Source of the DNA: a virus
Length of the DNA: 42,519 nt
Virus record (IMG/VR): IMGVR_UViG_3300028392_000118
Span: 1-42,519 of that record
Strand: one strand, 5' to 3'
Shown: in pieces, positions 25,960 through 32,463 of the stretch
Numbering within the stretch: the first letter of the stretch is position 1
Layout: every line of letters starts with the position of its first letter
The notes under the pieces: generated by a model
What the model was told of the DNA's origin: nothing
Databases searched by the model: none
The model's input: the letters and a program-made list of their open reading frames with translations, nothing else
Translations under genes and position numbers: made by a program

Positions 25960-27153
25960 TCATTTGTTGAATATAACTTTCTTACCGCTTGGAACATCCC
26001 AGTCTTTGTTGTCAGTGATCATCCACAATGTGGGTGAGCTGATCTCCCACTTGACATCACTCTCAAGATAACCATCTGTGAATACAATCACACACTCAGC
26101 TTTCAGCTTCTCCTTATTGATGTAATCGGACACACTCGATACCTTAGTTCCACCCCCGCCTTGTGGCTTGAGCATTGAACCGATGTTGGCGTAGTTGTCC
26201 TTGAAGATTTGTTGACCATGAACTTTGGTGTCCCACCACAAAATGCGAACCATCTCAGGCTCGACCGCTTCACAGATCGACACCAGTTCCGATGCGAACT
26301 CATTGATCTGCTCTTGCCCGATAGACCCCGATGTATCGATTGCAACGATGACCTCACCAATTGTTTCATTCTCTACTGTGGGCAGATACATATCATTAGC
26401 AAGCATCCTACGATTGAACTTACGCCATGTGTACTCGTCCTTGCCCTTACACGATGCAGACACAAAGTCACGCAACGCTTCACGCCAGTCAACCACAGGC
26501 TTGAGTATCTCAGTGATCTCGCGAGGAATGTCTACGCCAAGTCTACCCGCTAGCAACGCGCCTTCACGCAACGCACGATCAATACGCTCGTTAGCATCTT
26601 TGAGATCATCAGGGCTCATGCCCCCCGATGTGTCATGCTCATCGAATTGATACCCCCCGCTATTTCCCTTGTCGGAACCTCCCGATGGATTGTCTCCATC
26701 GTCATCCCCGCCTTCACATTCCTCTTCTTCGAGCAGACGATACACGTCTCGCATAGACATATCTTTGTACTTGGGATCGTAAAGTCCCCCCTCGGGGAGC
26801 TTGCAAAGAGTCTTGTCCTTGAGGTTGATGATGATAGAGTTCACCACATAGTCAGCCGCTTTGTTGGCCTTCGATCTATCTTCTTCAAACAGATCACGAT
26901 TGTGGATCATATGACGCAACGCGATGTGCAAGTTCTCATGCAGTACAAGGCCATTGACTTCGAGCTGATCTTTGCAGACCTCAGCAAGGAACTGTCTGCC
27001 GTAGCGTTTGTTTACGCCATCGGTATATGCTGTCACAGCACCATCGATCACGCTCGTTTCACCCATCATCATCACGCCTGAGTACAACGCAGTCTCAGGG
27101 TGTTTCATCATGGTGATGTGAGCTTTCATTACACGTTCTTCTTGAGTTAACAT
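25960..27153 (-). CDS. DUF2201-type protein: metallopeptidase-like domain plus VWA domain (397 aa)
   Basis: The start is set at MLTQEERVMK, which has a TTGGAG ribosome-binding site; 24 further upstream in-frame residues look like non-coding leader. The N-terminal domain has HENLH at residues 72-76 followed by ALRH, the zinc HExxH pattern of the putative metallopeptidase domain (DUF2201_N type). An acidic, Gly-rich linker (about 144-180) leads to VDWREALRDFV and then the VWA domain, with the MIDAS motif AIDTSGSIGQ (272-280) and IVFTDGY downstream. Such proteins pair with MoxR AAA+ ATPases, as in RavA-ViaA and NorQ-NorD, and the MoxR partner lies just upstream here. Probable role: ATP-driven remodelling or insertion of metal into a target complex; target unknown. 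Confidence 0.85.
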   Translation of the reverse strand: MLTQEERVMKAHITMMKHPETALYSGVMMMGETSVIDGAVTAYTDGVNKRYGRQFLAEVCKDQLEVNGLVLHENLHIALRHMIHNRDLFEEDRSKANKAADYVVNSIIINLKDKTLCKLPEGGLYDPKYKDMSMRDVYRLLEEEECEGGDDDGDNPSGGSDKGNSGGYQFDEHDTSGGMSPDDLKDANERIDRALREGALLAGRLGVDIPREITEILKPVVDWREALRDFVSASCKGKDEYTWRKFNRRMLANDMYLPTVENETIGEVIVAIDTSGSIGQEQINEFASELVSICEAVEPEMVRILWWDTKVHGQQIFKDNYANIGSMLKPQGGGGTKVSSVSDYINKEKLKAECVIVFTDGYLESDVKWEISSPTLWMITDNKDWDVPSGKKVIFNK

Positions 27154-27245
27154 TATGGTCTCCAAACAAATAAATCTAACAAACAAACTATGAACGATAG
27201 TATGTACACTATCGCAACATAGCATCTAAAGGGATTGAATTTCAT
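27153..27245 (-). CDS. Putative 30-aa membrane micro-protein between MoxR and DUF2201 genes
   Basis: An ORF starts 8 nt after the MoxR stop and ends as TAATG, its TAA overlapping the DUF2201 ATG. The product begins MKFNPFRCYVA and its hydrophobic segment (YVAIVYILSFIVCLLDLFV) could span a membrane once. The ribosome-binding site is weak. The ORF contains a 7-bp inverted repeat (27195-27214), so the stretch may instead be regulatory leader. The precise TAATG coupling favours a real gene; evidence is moderate. Confidence 0.4.
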   Translation of the reverse strand: MKFNPFRCYVAIVYILSFIVCLLDLFVWRP

Positions 27246-27253
27246 GTACTGCA

Positions 27254-28321
27254 TTACATTATCTTGTGGTTATTGGTAGCCCAAGTAGTGATCGCTTGGT
27301 TATAGCGAGCAATCTTGGGGCGAGTGTGCATGATCATCGTGAAGAAGATCGATTGAATCTCAGCGTTCTTGATACGATTCACGAACTGCATGTACTCATT
27401 GAGATCATCTTGCGTCTCGATGTTATCGACTGCTTCAAACATCATCATGATCAGAGCAGACACATCATCAGGAACTTTCACAGTTGATGCGTTCTTCATC
27501 ACATCTTTGAACGACATGAGCTTACCCTCAAGGGAGATGAACGCAGACATTGACCGCGCACCCGCTTCACCGATCGTGCCCGCCAAGCCTACCATCAGAG
27601 CATTCTCTGTGACCTTATCTTTCCTATCGACTATGACCGATGCTTTAGCTAGCGAACGTGGAGACACGAACTGTTTGGCAGTCGATGACGGATTGAAGAT
27701 GTACTCATTGTCCTTCTGATCAGGATCAAGATAGGACTTGAACGCCTTGGGATTCATGGATGCCCATGCCCTTACCGCTCTAGCAATCTTGTTGTTGGTT
27801 GCCCATACATTCCATTCTGTGTGGTTTGGTTTGCGCATATTGATCACAGTCACACGATTGCCCGCATGAGCTAGCATGTTGTCACCTACGCCATCAGATG
27901 AGTTGTTACTTGTTGCAAACAAGTATGATCCCTCGGGGAGTGGAACATCGCCCACAGTTCTCTCAAGCATTAGTCTAGTGAAGATGATCTGTAAGAGCTT
28001 GGGAGCTTTCATAAACTCATCGAGCATGATGACCTTCTTACGACCATTGTTGATCTTGAACAGATCGGACACATAATACTCAAGAGACTTGCTCTCATGA
28101 TTGGGGATACTAGCCGCGACATCCATCATATCTTTAACAGGACAATCGACATAGATGTAATCATAGTCATCGCCCATCTCATCTTCAAGACTCTTCAGTA
28201 TCGTAGACTTGCCGACCCCAGGCTCGGACACCACGACAGGCGTAATTTGATCAGCCATTGCCTTGATGAAGTCTTTGGTCTCATCGATGGACATTGTAAG
28301 GGAGAAATTGATTTTAGACAT
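27254..28321 (-). CDS. MoxR-like AAA+ ATPase (355 aa)
   Basis: Walker A EPGVGKST (residues 33-40), Walker B VIMLDEF (97-103), sensor 1 LFATSNN (134-140) and an Arg-rich helical C-terminal region. The short 355-residue length, and the neighbouring DUF2201/VWA protein, place it in the MoxR group (CobS- and NorQ-like) rather than among replication clamp loaders. It is expected to form a ring that hydrolyses ATP to remodel a target selected by the VWA partner. It precedes the DUF2201 gene by about 100 nt, a stretch holding the possible 30-aa ORF. Its own ribosome-binding site is weak. Confidence 0.87.
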   Translation of the reverse strand: MSKINFSLTMSIDETKDFIKAMADQITPVVVSEPGVGKSTILKSLEDEMGDDYDYIYVDCPVKDMMDVAASIPNHESKSLEYYVSDLFKINNGRKKVIMLDEFMKAPKLLQIIFTRLMLERTVGDVPLPEGSYLFATSNNSSDGVGDNMLAHAGNRVTVINMRKPNHTEWNVWATNNKIARAVRAWASMNPKAFKSYLDPDQKDNEYIFNPSSTAKQFVSPRSLAKASVIVDRKDKVTENALMVGLAGTIGEAGARSMSAFISLEGKLMSFKDVMKNASTVKVPDDVSALIMMMFEAVDNIETQDDLNEYMQFVNRIKNAEIQSIFFTMIMHTRPKIARYNQAITTWATNNHKIM

Positions 28322-28339
28322 TTTGCATTTACTTTCAGG

Positions 28340-29248
28340 TTAGTTAAAGGATTTAAACGGAGCGAACTTGGACAAGATGTCATCGACATCATTCTTGACC
28401 ACACTACGAACATATGAACTCTCACGCAGATCATCCACAGTTACATCGCGCAACGCTTGCTCAAGACGTTGGCGAGCATTCTCTAGCTCTTGGTTGTTTG
28501 TAAGATTAAACTCTTTCAAGGTTGTGCATATCTCCTTTGCTTGGGTTACAGTTGTATCATAGATTTTCTTACGCTTGACCTTGCCGTCTTCATCAGGTGT
28601 ATTCTCAGTACACGCATTACTGATGCGAGACGCAATCTCCAAGAACCGCTCGCTTGCATCGACCATCACGTTATCAATGATCTCTGCAACTTGCCGTTCA
28701 TAGTGATTCTTTAAGTCATCGGCAATGACCGATGAGATGTTTGACCTGAAGTCGTTTTGGGGCACAGTTGTTACAAACAACTTTATGCGGAACTTGGAAC
28801 GCACAACACCAGAGTCAGGGTATTGACTTCTATCAAACATATCTCCTTGCTTAAAAGCCGCATCGCTCACGATCTGCGGATACTTGTAGATGAACTCATC
28901 GAGCAGTCGATTGAACTCGCGATCATGCGCTTCAAACTCTTTCATGAATTTCTCAAGGTTAACAAGTGGCAACAAACGACTAGACCCCGACCAGTCATAG
29001 GTCGACCGCTGAAGCCAGTTATATATCGTCTGACGATAATTCATGAGAGATTTGTGCTCGGGCGAACTGGAGAGCAAGTTCTTGGTGAACTTACCCGCTT
29101 CAGAGTCAGCGTTCTTCATGGACGTGACCTCGTTTGAGATCGCACGATCTTGCTTGGTTGCAGTCCACACATTGACTTCTACTGAGACAATATGTGCAGA
29201 GGTTGCAAGGGATATGATTTGTTTGGGTTGTTGCAATTCAAAATTCAT
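28340..29248 (-). CDS. DUF3150-like protein, partner of the MoxR cassette (302 aa)
   Basis: Mostly helical. The N-terminal region reads IVSVEVNVWTATKQDRAISNEVT, then LMNYRQTIYNWLQRSTYDWSG with RLLPLVNLEKF, and the C-terminus is a charged helix bundle. This pattern (VNVWTATK, small-residue middle, coiled C-terminus) resembles DUF3150, a family I recall near cobS/MoxR-type ATPases and VWA genes in phages and mobile elements. It is first in the three-gene cassette DUF3150-like, MoxR, DUF2201. It has an ATAGGATAAAC ribosome-binding site. The family assignment is by recollection, without a search. Confidence 0.6.
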   Translation of the reverse strand: MNFELQQPKQIISLATSAHIVSVEVNVWTATKQDRAISNEVTSMKNADSEAGKFTKNLLSSSPEHKSLMNYRQTIYNWLQRSTYDWSGSSRLLPLVNLEKFMKEFEAHDREFNRLLDEFIYKYPQIVSDAAFKQGDMFDRSQYPDSGVVRSKFRIKLFVTTVPQNDFRSNISSVIADDLKNHYERQVAEIIDNVMVDASERFLEIASRISNACTENTPDEDGKVKRKKIYDTTVTQAKEICTTLKEFNLTNNQELENARQRLEQALRDVTVDDLRESSYVRSVVKNDVDDILSKFAPFKSFN

Positions 29249-29283
29249 GATGTTTATCCTATGTGATTGTTCCGATTGATTGA

Positions 29284-29511
29284 TTAGTGCTTGGTCTCTT
29301 CAGCGTAGTCTTCCATGAGCGCATCCCACAATGCCCCACACGCTTTGGTGTAAGTCTCTTTGCTCATGCCCAGTTCAATGCACACACCACAGTAAAAGCG
29401 AGCAAGTACCATCTGTACAACTCTCATATCATTGTCGTGTAGGACATCTCCGACTTGTTCTGTAAGTTTCTCGGCTTGCGCTTTGATCTCTTTGATTTCA
29501 TTAGCGTTCAT
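29284..29511 (-). CDS. Small helical protein (75 aa)
   Basis: MNANEIKEIKAQAEKLTEQVG at the start is a charged amphipathic helix. The middle (VVQMVLARFYCGVCIELGM) holds two Cys, and the end is acidic (MEDYAEETKH). No function recognised. Start linked to the zinc-ribbon gene by ATGA (29508-29511), with a GGGGGG-rich ribosome-binding site. Confidence 0.6.
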   Translation of the reverse strand: MNANEIKEIKAQAEKLTEQVGDVLHDNDMRVVQMVLARFYCGVCIELGMSKETYTKACGALWDALMEDYAEETKH

Positions 29512-29723
29512 TGGTGATACCCCCCTTTGTTGTTAATACCTTTTAAGTCTTCACGATTTGTGACGACCATGTAGTTGCTCTTGTGCATAGGCACGATTGT
29601 GTGCTTGCGTGTACGCGCGTCTTCCTCCCCGCACCACAGGCAAATGTGGTAACCCGCATTGGCTCGCTTTGGGGAGAACGTGTCACCACACCGCACACAC
29701 ATGGGTTTCATGCGTTGTGTCAT
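29508..29723 (-). CDS. Phage zinc-ribbon protein with C-terminal HKSNYM motif (71 aa)
   Basis: The start is placed at MTQRMKPMCVRCG, since the residues before it are overlapped by the upstream gene. MCVRCGDTFSPKRANAGYHICLWCG is a classical zinc ribbon (CxxC...CxxCG) followed by ARTRKHTIVPMHKSNYMVVT cut across the middle. This zinc ribbon plus HKSNYM block is one I recall from many aquatic phages. Function unknown; nucleic-acid or protein binding is likely. Confidence 0.7.
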   Translation of the reverse strand: MTQRMKPMCVRCGDTFSPKRANAGYHICLWCGEEDARTRKHTIVPMHKSNYMVVTNREDLKGINNKGGYHQ

Positions 29724-29725
29724 GC

Positions 29726-29965
29726 TTAGTCCAGTCTGTGGGTTGAAAGGTTGAATGTGTGAACGGCATAGTCCGAACAACTACCTAACTCGTCTACATC
29801 ACCTTGGATGCAGAGGTGCATCTCGTACTCAGCGGTCATGCGGTCAACGTACACACCGACTGGGCGTTCGTTGCATGTGAGTACATGAACCTTGGGCTTG
29901 AGCGCCTCGATCGCTTGCCGATCGTGTTCGTTACTGTCGATTAATAAACTCTTAATACGTCCCAT
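29726..29965 (-). CDS. Small protein with possible nucleic-acid-related role (79 aa)
   Basis: Starts MGRIKSLLIDSNEHDRQAI with an AAGGAG ribosome-binding site 5 nt upstream; the 21 residues before it are excluded on that ground. The middle has VHVLTCNERPVGVYVDRMTAEYEMHLC with two Cys, ending HTFNLSTHRLD. No family recognised. It is the first gene after the promoter near 30053 and a palindromic operator (29990-30005), so it leads the long leftward transcript. Confidence 0.6.
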   Translation of the reverse strand: MGRIKSLLIDSNEHDRQAIEALKPKVHVLTCNERPVGVYVDRMTAEYEMHLCIQGDVDELGSCSDYAVHTFNLSTHRLD

Positions 29966-29989
29966 GATAACTCCTTGTAACTGAATGAA

Positions 29990-30005
29990 ATCGGAATGTT
30001 CCGAT
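29990..30005. promoter_or_regulatory. Palindromic operator, copy 1 (ATCGGAATGTTCCGAT)
   Basis: A 16-bp element with 7-bp arms in the 5' leader of the 79-aa gene, between its start and the upstream promoter. It matches three other intergenic copies that share the form ATCGGA-NN-GTTCCGAT. Likely a binding site for a phage or host regulator. Confidence 0.75.
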
Positions 30006-30020
30006 AGACTAAATAGAACC

Positions 30021-30081
30021 ATAGGCAAGAAACTCTTCCGACCTATGAATACATTGTACCATAACTTGACACATAACGCAA
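30021..30081 (-). promoter_or_regulatory. Leftward promoter with 5'-terminal hairpin (before the 79-aa gene)
   Basis: Minus-strand TTGCGT (30081-30076), 17-nt spacer, TG extension, and TACAAT (30058-30053). The block GTGTCAAGTTATGG lies directly upstream of the -10 box. CATAGG/CCTATG (30047-30042 with 30025-30020) form a stem whose outer end is 5 nt (6 nt for the inner ATAGG/CCTAT stem) downstream of the -10 box, at or near +1. Confidence 0.7.
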
Positions 30082-30099
30082 TATGGTTAGAGAAAATAC

Positions 30100-30276
30100 T
30101 TAGTCAAAGTGATGGCTAACATCCTCTGTGTTGACAACTTCTTCCCATGCGTTGAGATAGCCTTCAGAGAAACCTATCACCCACAGTTGGCGTACCGCAT
30201 CGGATATGTCCTGTTCGTTGTTCTCACGCGCCCACTGCTCATAGGCTTGTTGTGCTTTCTTCATAATGTCGTTCAT
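30100..30276 (-). CDS. Small acidic protein (58 aa)
   Basis: MNDIMKKAQQAYEQWAREN at the start, then VRQLWVIGFSEGYLNAWEEV, ending EDVSHHFD. Helical and acidic. It has an AAAGGAAC ribosome-binding site identical to that of the next upstream gene. No family recognised. It lies immediately after the promoter area near 30053 but is transcribed from the farther upstream one. Confidence 0.6.
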   Translation of the reverse strand: MNDIMKKAQQAYEQWARENNEQDISDAVRQLWVIGFSEGYLNAWEEVVNTEDVSHHFD

Positions 30277-30297
30277 AATAGTTCCTTTGTTGTTTGT

Positions 30298-30549
30298 TTA
30301 ATCGTTCTCTGCACCAACGTAGCACCCTGCGAAATAGTGCGTATGACCAAACGCTCGTATAAAACCTACTGGTAGTCTTCTGTTTCTTTTCCCTGAAAAA
30401 CGCTCAAGCTCAAGCTCATACTTGTACGCATATACAGAGGATCGTTTCAAGTCTCGCTTGTATGGTTTTAATGATTTGACCATGTATGTTTGTGCTGATT
30501 GCATACTGTTCAGTAATGGGCGTGTGGCAGAGAATTTATGATGTCTCAT
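30298..30549 (-). CDS. Small basic protein (83 aa)
   Basis: Begins MRHHKFSATRPLL and has VKSLKPYKRDLKRSSVYAYKY, then RKRNRRLPVG in variant spelling (SGKRNRRLPVG), ending CYVGAEND. Strongly basic, so nucleic-acid binding is possible. Leader CAAAGGAACTATT is the same as for the 58-aa gene downstream. Unknown function. Confidence 0.6.
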   Translation of the reverse strand: MRHHKFSATRPLLNSMQSAQTYMVKSLKPYKRDLKRSSVYAYKYELELERFSGKRNRRLPVGFIRAFGHTHYFAGCYVGAEND

Positions 30550-30570
30550 AATAGTTCCTTTGTTAATTGT

Positions 30571-30897
30571 TTATAGGTTACCGCATTCTAATTCGCAGAG
30601 ATACGCATTTTGCATCTCATCGTCCTCGTCTTCAATTTGTCCATCGGGTGAGTCCGATAGAGTAAGTAAAGCATAGTCATTGTCGATGTCGTTAAACTCA
30701 TCGATGCAGAAGTCAGGGTCGCATACGTTGGTGCGGTAGTATGTTGCATCGCCATCGAACGACTCAAGAGAATCGAACCCTGTGATGATGCGATCTACTG
30801 AATGATGCGTTGCGTTGTTGAACGCATAACGCTTGGGTGTTGTGATGCGCTTTGCTTTGCGCACAGAACGTGGATAGTGGGATAGAGTTGCTTGCAT
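30571..30897 (-). CDS. Basic-to-acidic small protein (108 aa)
   Basis: The N-terminal part is basic (HYPRSVRKAKRITTPKRYAF) and the C-terminal half very acidic (DEFNDIDNDYALLTLSD, EDEDDEMQ). This charge split could allow both DNA mimicry-like and nucleic-acid contacts, but this is inference. It has a GAAAGGCC ribosome-binding site. It is the first gene downstream of the promoter near 30977 and the operator copy 30915-30930. Confidence 0.6.
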   Translation of the reverse strand: MQATLSHYPRSVRKAKRITTPKRYAFNNATHHSVDRIITGFDSLESFDGDATYYRTNVCDPDFCIDEFNDIDNDYALLTLSDSPDGQIEDEDDEMQNAYLCELECGNL

Positions 30898-30914
30898 GAT
30901 TGGCCTTTCTTGTT

Positions 30915-30930
30915 ATCGGATGGTTCCGAT
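30915..30930. promoter_or_regulatory. Palindromic operator, copy 2 (ATCGGATGGTTCCGAT)
   Basis: A 16-bp near-palindrome in the 5' leader between the promoter near 30977 and the 108-aa gene. It shares ATCGGA and GTTCCGAT with the copies at 29990, 31549 and 32448. Confidence 0.72.
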
Positions 30931-30944
30931 TGGTTATTTAAAAT

Positions 30945-31005
30945 ATAGGGCGAAAACTCTCTCGACCTATGAATACAGTATACCATAACTTTACACTTAT
31001 TGGAA
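30945..31005 (-). promoter_or_regulatory. Leftward promoter with 5'-terminal hairpin (before the 108-aa gene)
   Basis: Minus-strand extended -10 TGGTATACT (TATACT at 30982-30977). GTGTAAAGTTATGG lies directly upstream; a weak TTCCAA sits at -35 (31005-31000). ATAGG/CCTAT (30945-30949 with 30966-30970) form a hairpin whose outer base is 6 nt downstream of the -10 box. The downstream leader GTATTCATAGGTCG is identical to the promoter near 30053. Confidence 0.68.
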
Positions 31006-31009
31006 GGGG

Positions 31010-31038
31010 TTTATACATGTTTTTTACCGAAGTGTCAA
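31010..31038 (-). promoter_or_regulatory. Canonical leftward sigma70 promoter near the origin
   Basis: Minus-strand TTGACA (31038-31033), 17-nt spacer, TATAAA (31015-31010): a full -35 match, 5/6 -10 match and ideal spacing. It sits at the left flank of the iteron region and lies about 30 nt upstream of the extended -10 promoter. It could drive the early genes or make a priming/regulatory transcript at the origin. No flush hairpin is seen here. Confidence 0.65.
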
Positions 31039-31230
31039 GTTAGGCCGTTTTTTTTGGAATCTGGAATAAAAAACTGGAATATTGGAATGTACTACTAATA
31101 GGTTACTAAAACAGGTTAAAAAGGGGGTTTTTCTTTGTTTTTTATATAAAATAATAATACTAATATATTATATATTTTAGTAGATTCTAATATTCCAGTG
31201 TTTTTAAAAGAGCGGGGACTTGCAGAGGGT

Positions 31231-31239
31231 TGTGGATAA
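31231..31239 (-). other. DnaA box 1 (TTATCCACA)
   Basis: A perfect 9/9 match to the E. coli DnaA box in the context AAAAAGTTATCCACAACC (minus strand). It lies exactly 30 bp (about three helical turns) from an identically oriented box. Confidence 0.85.
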
Positions 31240-31260
31240 CTTTTTGAAAAAGGGGTAAAT

Positions 31261-31269
31261 TGTGGATAA
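31261..31269 (-). other. DnaA box 2 (TTATCCACA)
   Basis: A second perfect 9/9 match, same orientation as box 1, in the context AAAAGTTATCCACAA. Spacing of 30 bp places both boxes on one helical face, as needed for cooperative DnaA binding. Confidence 0.85.
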
Positions 31270-31548
31270 CTTTTGCACTCAAAAAAAGAGTCTTGCAAAC
31301 ACAAGATGCTCTCAACCAGCCGTATCCGAAAAAACCACTGGAATCTTGGAATCTTGGAATCTTGACCTACTTTTTCCTTATAAATCAACAACTTAGTAAG
31401 TTCCAGTTTTGCGCGACTGGTTGGAATCTTTGCGTTGCGGATTGGAATTTGCTAATTAGACTTCTTCTAAGCAAACGGGAAAAAGAACTCTGTTCCAAGA
31501 TTCCAAAACACGATTCCAAGATTCCAGTCGTGTTGGAATATTGGAATT

Positions 31549-31564
31549 ATCGGAAGGTTCCGAT
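31549..31564. promoter_or_regulatory. Palindromic operator, copy 3 (ATCGGAAGGTTCCGAT)
   Basis: A perfect 7-bp-armed copy of the recurring element at the right edge of the origin region. On the minus strand it is followed, at the same distance where copy 4 has TATAAT, by a degenerate TATTCC, so a decayed promoter may lie here. Confidence 0.72.
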
Positions 31565-31640
31565 AAGATAATTAACTCTGACGCGCAAACACATTCGCTT
31601 GCTCACACGCGCGACGACATATAACTGGTCTCAAAAGGCC
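31549..31640. repeat. Duplicated intergenic module, copy A
   Basis: A module of operator, TAATTAACTC and, after a divergent GC-rich segment, CGCGCGACGACATATAAC with TGGTCTCAAAAGGCC. Copy B (32448-32543) has the same order of elements and nearly the same spacing. Both precede an intrinsic terminator of a leftward gene. The conserved blocks suggest a functional unit that was duplicated. Confidence 0.7.
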
Positions 31641-31646
31641 GAGGCC

Positions 31647-31678
31647 AAAAAAAACCCCTGACCATTTCTGATCAGGGG
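31647..31678 (-). terminator. Intrinsic terminator after the 222-aa gene
   Basis: On the minus strand CCCCTGA and TCAGGGG form a 7-bp stem around a 10-nt loop, followed directly by eight T. It lies 16 nt downstream of the 222-aa gene stop and would insulate the origin region from that transcript. Confidence 0.9.
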
Positions 31679-31693
31679 TAAGTACTTAGCTAA

Positions 31694-32362
31694 TTACTTT
31701 TTCGTGTAGACCTTGAAGAATGCTTCTTTCGCCATTCTATACATCACGGGATCGGCTGTTAGATCATTACGCGTTGATAGTAATTTGACCTTAGCGTCCA
31801 TGCCCTTATTTTTCTTACCGTCACCATTAAAGAAAACTTCCAATGTTTCCCTGAAATTTTTATTGGCTTTTCTTTCTGTGGGTGTACCCTGATTTTTTAT
31901 TTTCTTAGCACAATCTACCAATGCTTTAATACAATCTGATTTATAACCCGCCCAATGCTTTTTCATTACCTCTACAATTCTACGTTTTGCCGGATCATTT
32001 TTATTTAGATCTTTATAGTCACTTGCAGACAATGAATTTACATAGTCAATTGTCAATTCTATGGTGTAGGCTTTCTCTGGTACTTTAGCTACTTGATCCA
32101 ATGGCACATAGAATTTAACTCCATCAACAGGGTTAGTGGTTAAATAATAAGATACCTTACCGTTTTTACTTTCCCTATATTTTCTCTGAAAACCGATTGT
32201 CAATTGAGCGCGGGTATCATCTGAAACTGTCTCAGGGAAACTGGGGTCTTTTTCCATTAAGAGAGTAGCATTCTCATAATTACCCTCAATATTATCGGCT
32301 GTTTTATAACCAATATCGGCCAAAGAAATAGATAGTTCAGTCTTTTTTAGCTTTGCATTCAT
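31694..32362 (-). CDS. Unrecognised early protein (222 aa)
   Basis: Begins MNAKLKKTELSISLADIGY. It has two predicted beta-rich segments (SYYLTTNPVDGVKFYVPLDQV, YTIELTIDYVNSL) and a helical Lys-rich C-terminal part with KKHWAGYKSDCIKALVDCA. No known catalytic pattern. Monocistronic: its own promoter (near 32434) with flush hairpin and operator upstream, a strong terminator downstream. Its isolation and position beside the origin suggest an early take-over or origin-related protein, possibly the iteron binder, but this is only inference. Confidence 0.6.
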   Translation of the reverse strand: MNAKLKKTELSISLADIGYKTADNIEGNYENATLLMEKDPSFPETVSDDTRAQLTIGFQRKYRESKNGKVSYYLTTNPVDGVKFYVPLDQVAKVPEKAYTIELTIDYVNSLSASDYKDLNKNDPAKRRIVEVMKKHWAGYKSDCIKALVDCAKKIKNQGTPTERKANKNFRETLEVFFNGDGKKNKGMDAKVKLLSTRNDLTADPVMYRMAKEAFFKVYTKK

Positions 32363-32404
32363 TTTAAATACTCCATTAAATTGTTAAAAGTTAAGAACAT
32401 TAAA

Positions 32405-32439
32405 ACACCACTACGATGAGATGGTGTAAGAGAATTATA
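32405..32439 (-). promoter_or_regulatory. Leftward promoter with 5'-terminal hairpin (before the 222-aa gene)
   Basis: Minus-strand TGTTATAAT gives an extended, perfect -10 (TATAAT at 32439-32434). The -35 position is occupied by the palindromic operator (32448-32463). ACACCA/TGGTGT (32405-32410 with 32422-32427) form a stem whose outer base is 6 nt downstream of the -10 box. Confidence 0.7.
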
Positions 32440-32447
32440 ACACAACT

Positions 32448-32463
32448 ATCGGATCGTTCCGAT
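32448..32463. promoter_or_regulatory. Palindromic operator, copy 4 (ATCGGATCGTTCCGAT)
   Basis: Lies 8 nt upstream of the -10 box of the 222-aa gene promoter and so overlaps the -35 position. A protein bound here would block or replace the -35 contact. It shares ATCGGA and GTTCCGAT with three other copies. Confidence 0.75.

Larger units (their letters stand above)
31056..31547. other. Candidate replication origin (iterons, AT-rich region, DnaA boxes)
   Basis: Within about 490 bp, 11 copies of GGAAT and 4 of its complement ATTCC occur, against about one expected by chance. Most are in a longer form, TTGGAATCTT/TTGGAATATT, including three perfect tandem 8-mers at 31340-31363. An AT-only stretch follows the first cluster (31141-31179). 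Two perfect DnaA boxes lie at 31231-31239 and 31261-31269. The region has no convincing gene. Iterons + AT-rich unwinding element + DnaA boxes is the standard layout of theta-type origins. Confidence 0.7.

Noticed and set aside
27154-27225. 24-residue N-terminal extension of the DUF2201 protein
   Set aside because: The TTGGAG ribosome-binding site is placed for the internal ATG at 27153, and the extension is in the leader with the inverted repeat.
30990-31017. Plus-strand TTTACA-N16-TATACA promoter-like pair at the left edge of the origin
   Set aside because: It overlaps the much better minus-strand TTGACA/TATAAA promoter and leads into a region with no plus-strand gene. It could make an RNA primer, but the evidence is too weak to list.
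31507-31534. 7-bp hairpin AACACGA/TCGTGTT in the iteron region as a sixth 5'-terminal hairpin
   Set aside because: The promoter-like TATTCC lies 1 nt, not 6 nt, from the stem and lacks consensus bases, so it does not follow the pattern.
31260-31571. 103-codon plus-strand and 91-codon minus-strand (31116-31391) ORFs in the origin region
   Set aside because: They are made of the iterons and AT-rich sequence, have no ribosome-binding site and odd composition (poly-Ile/Tyr, Trp-Asn repeats), and overlap DnaA boxes.
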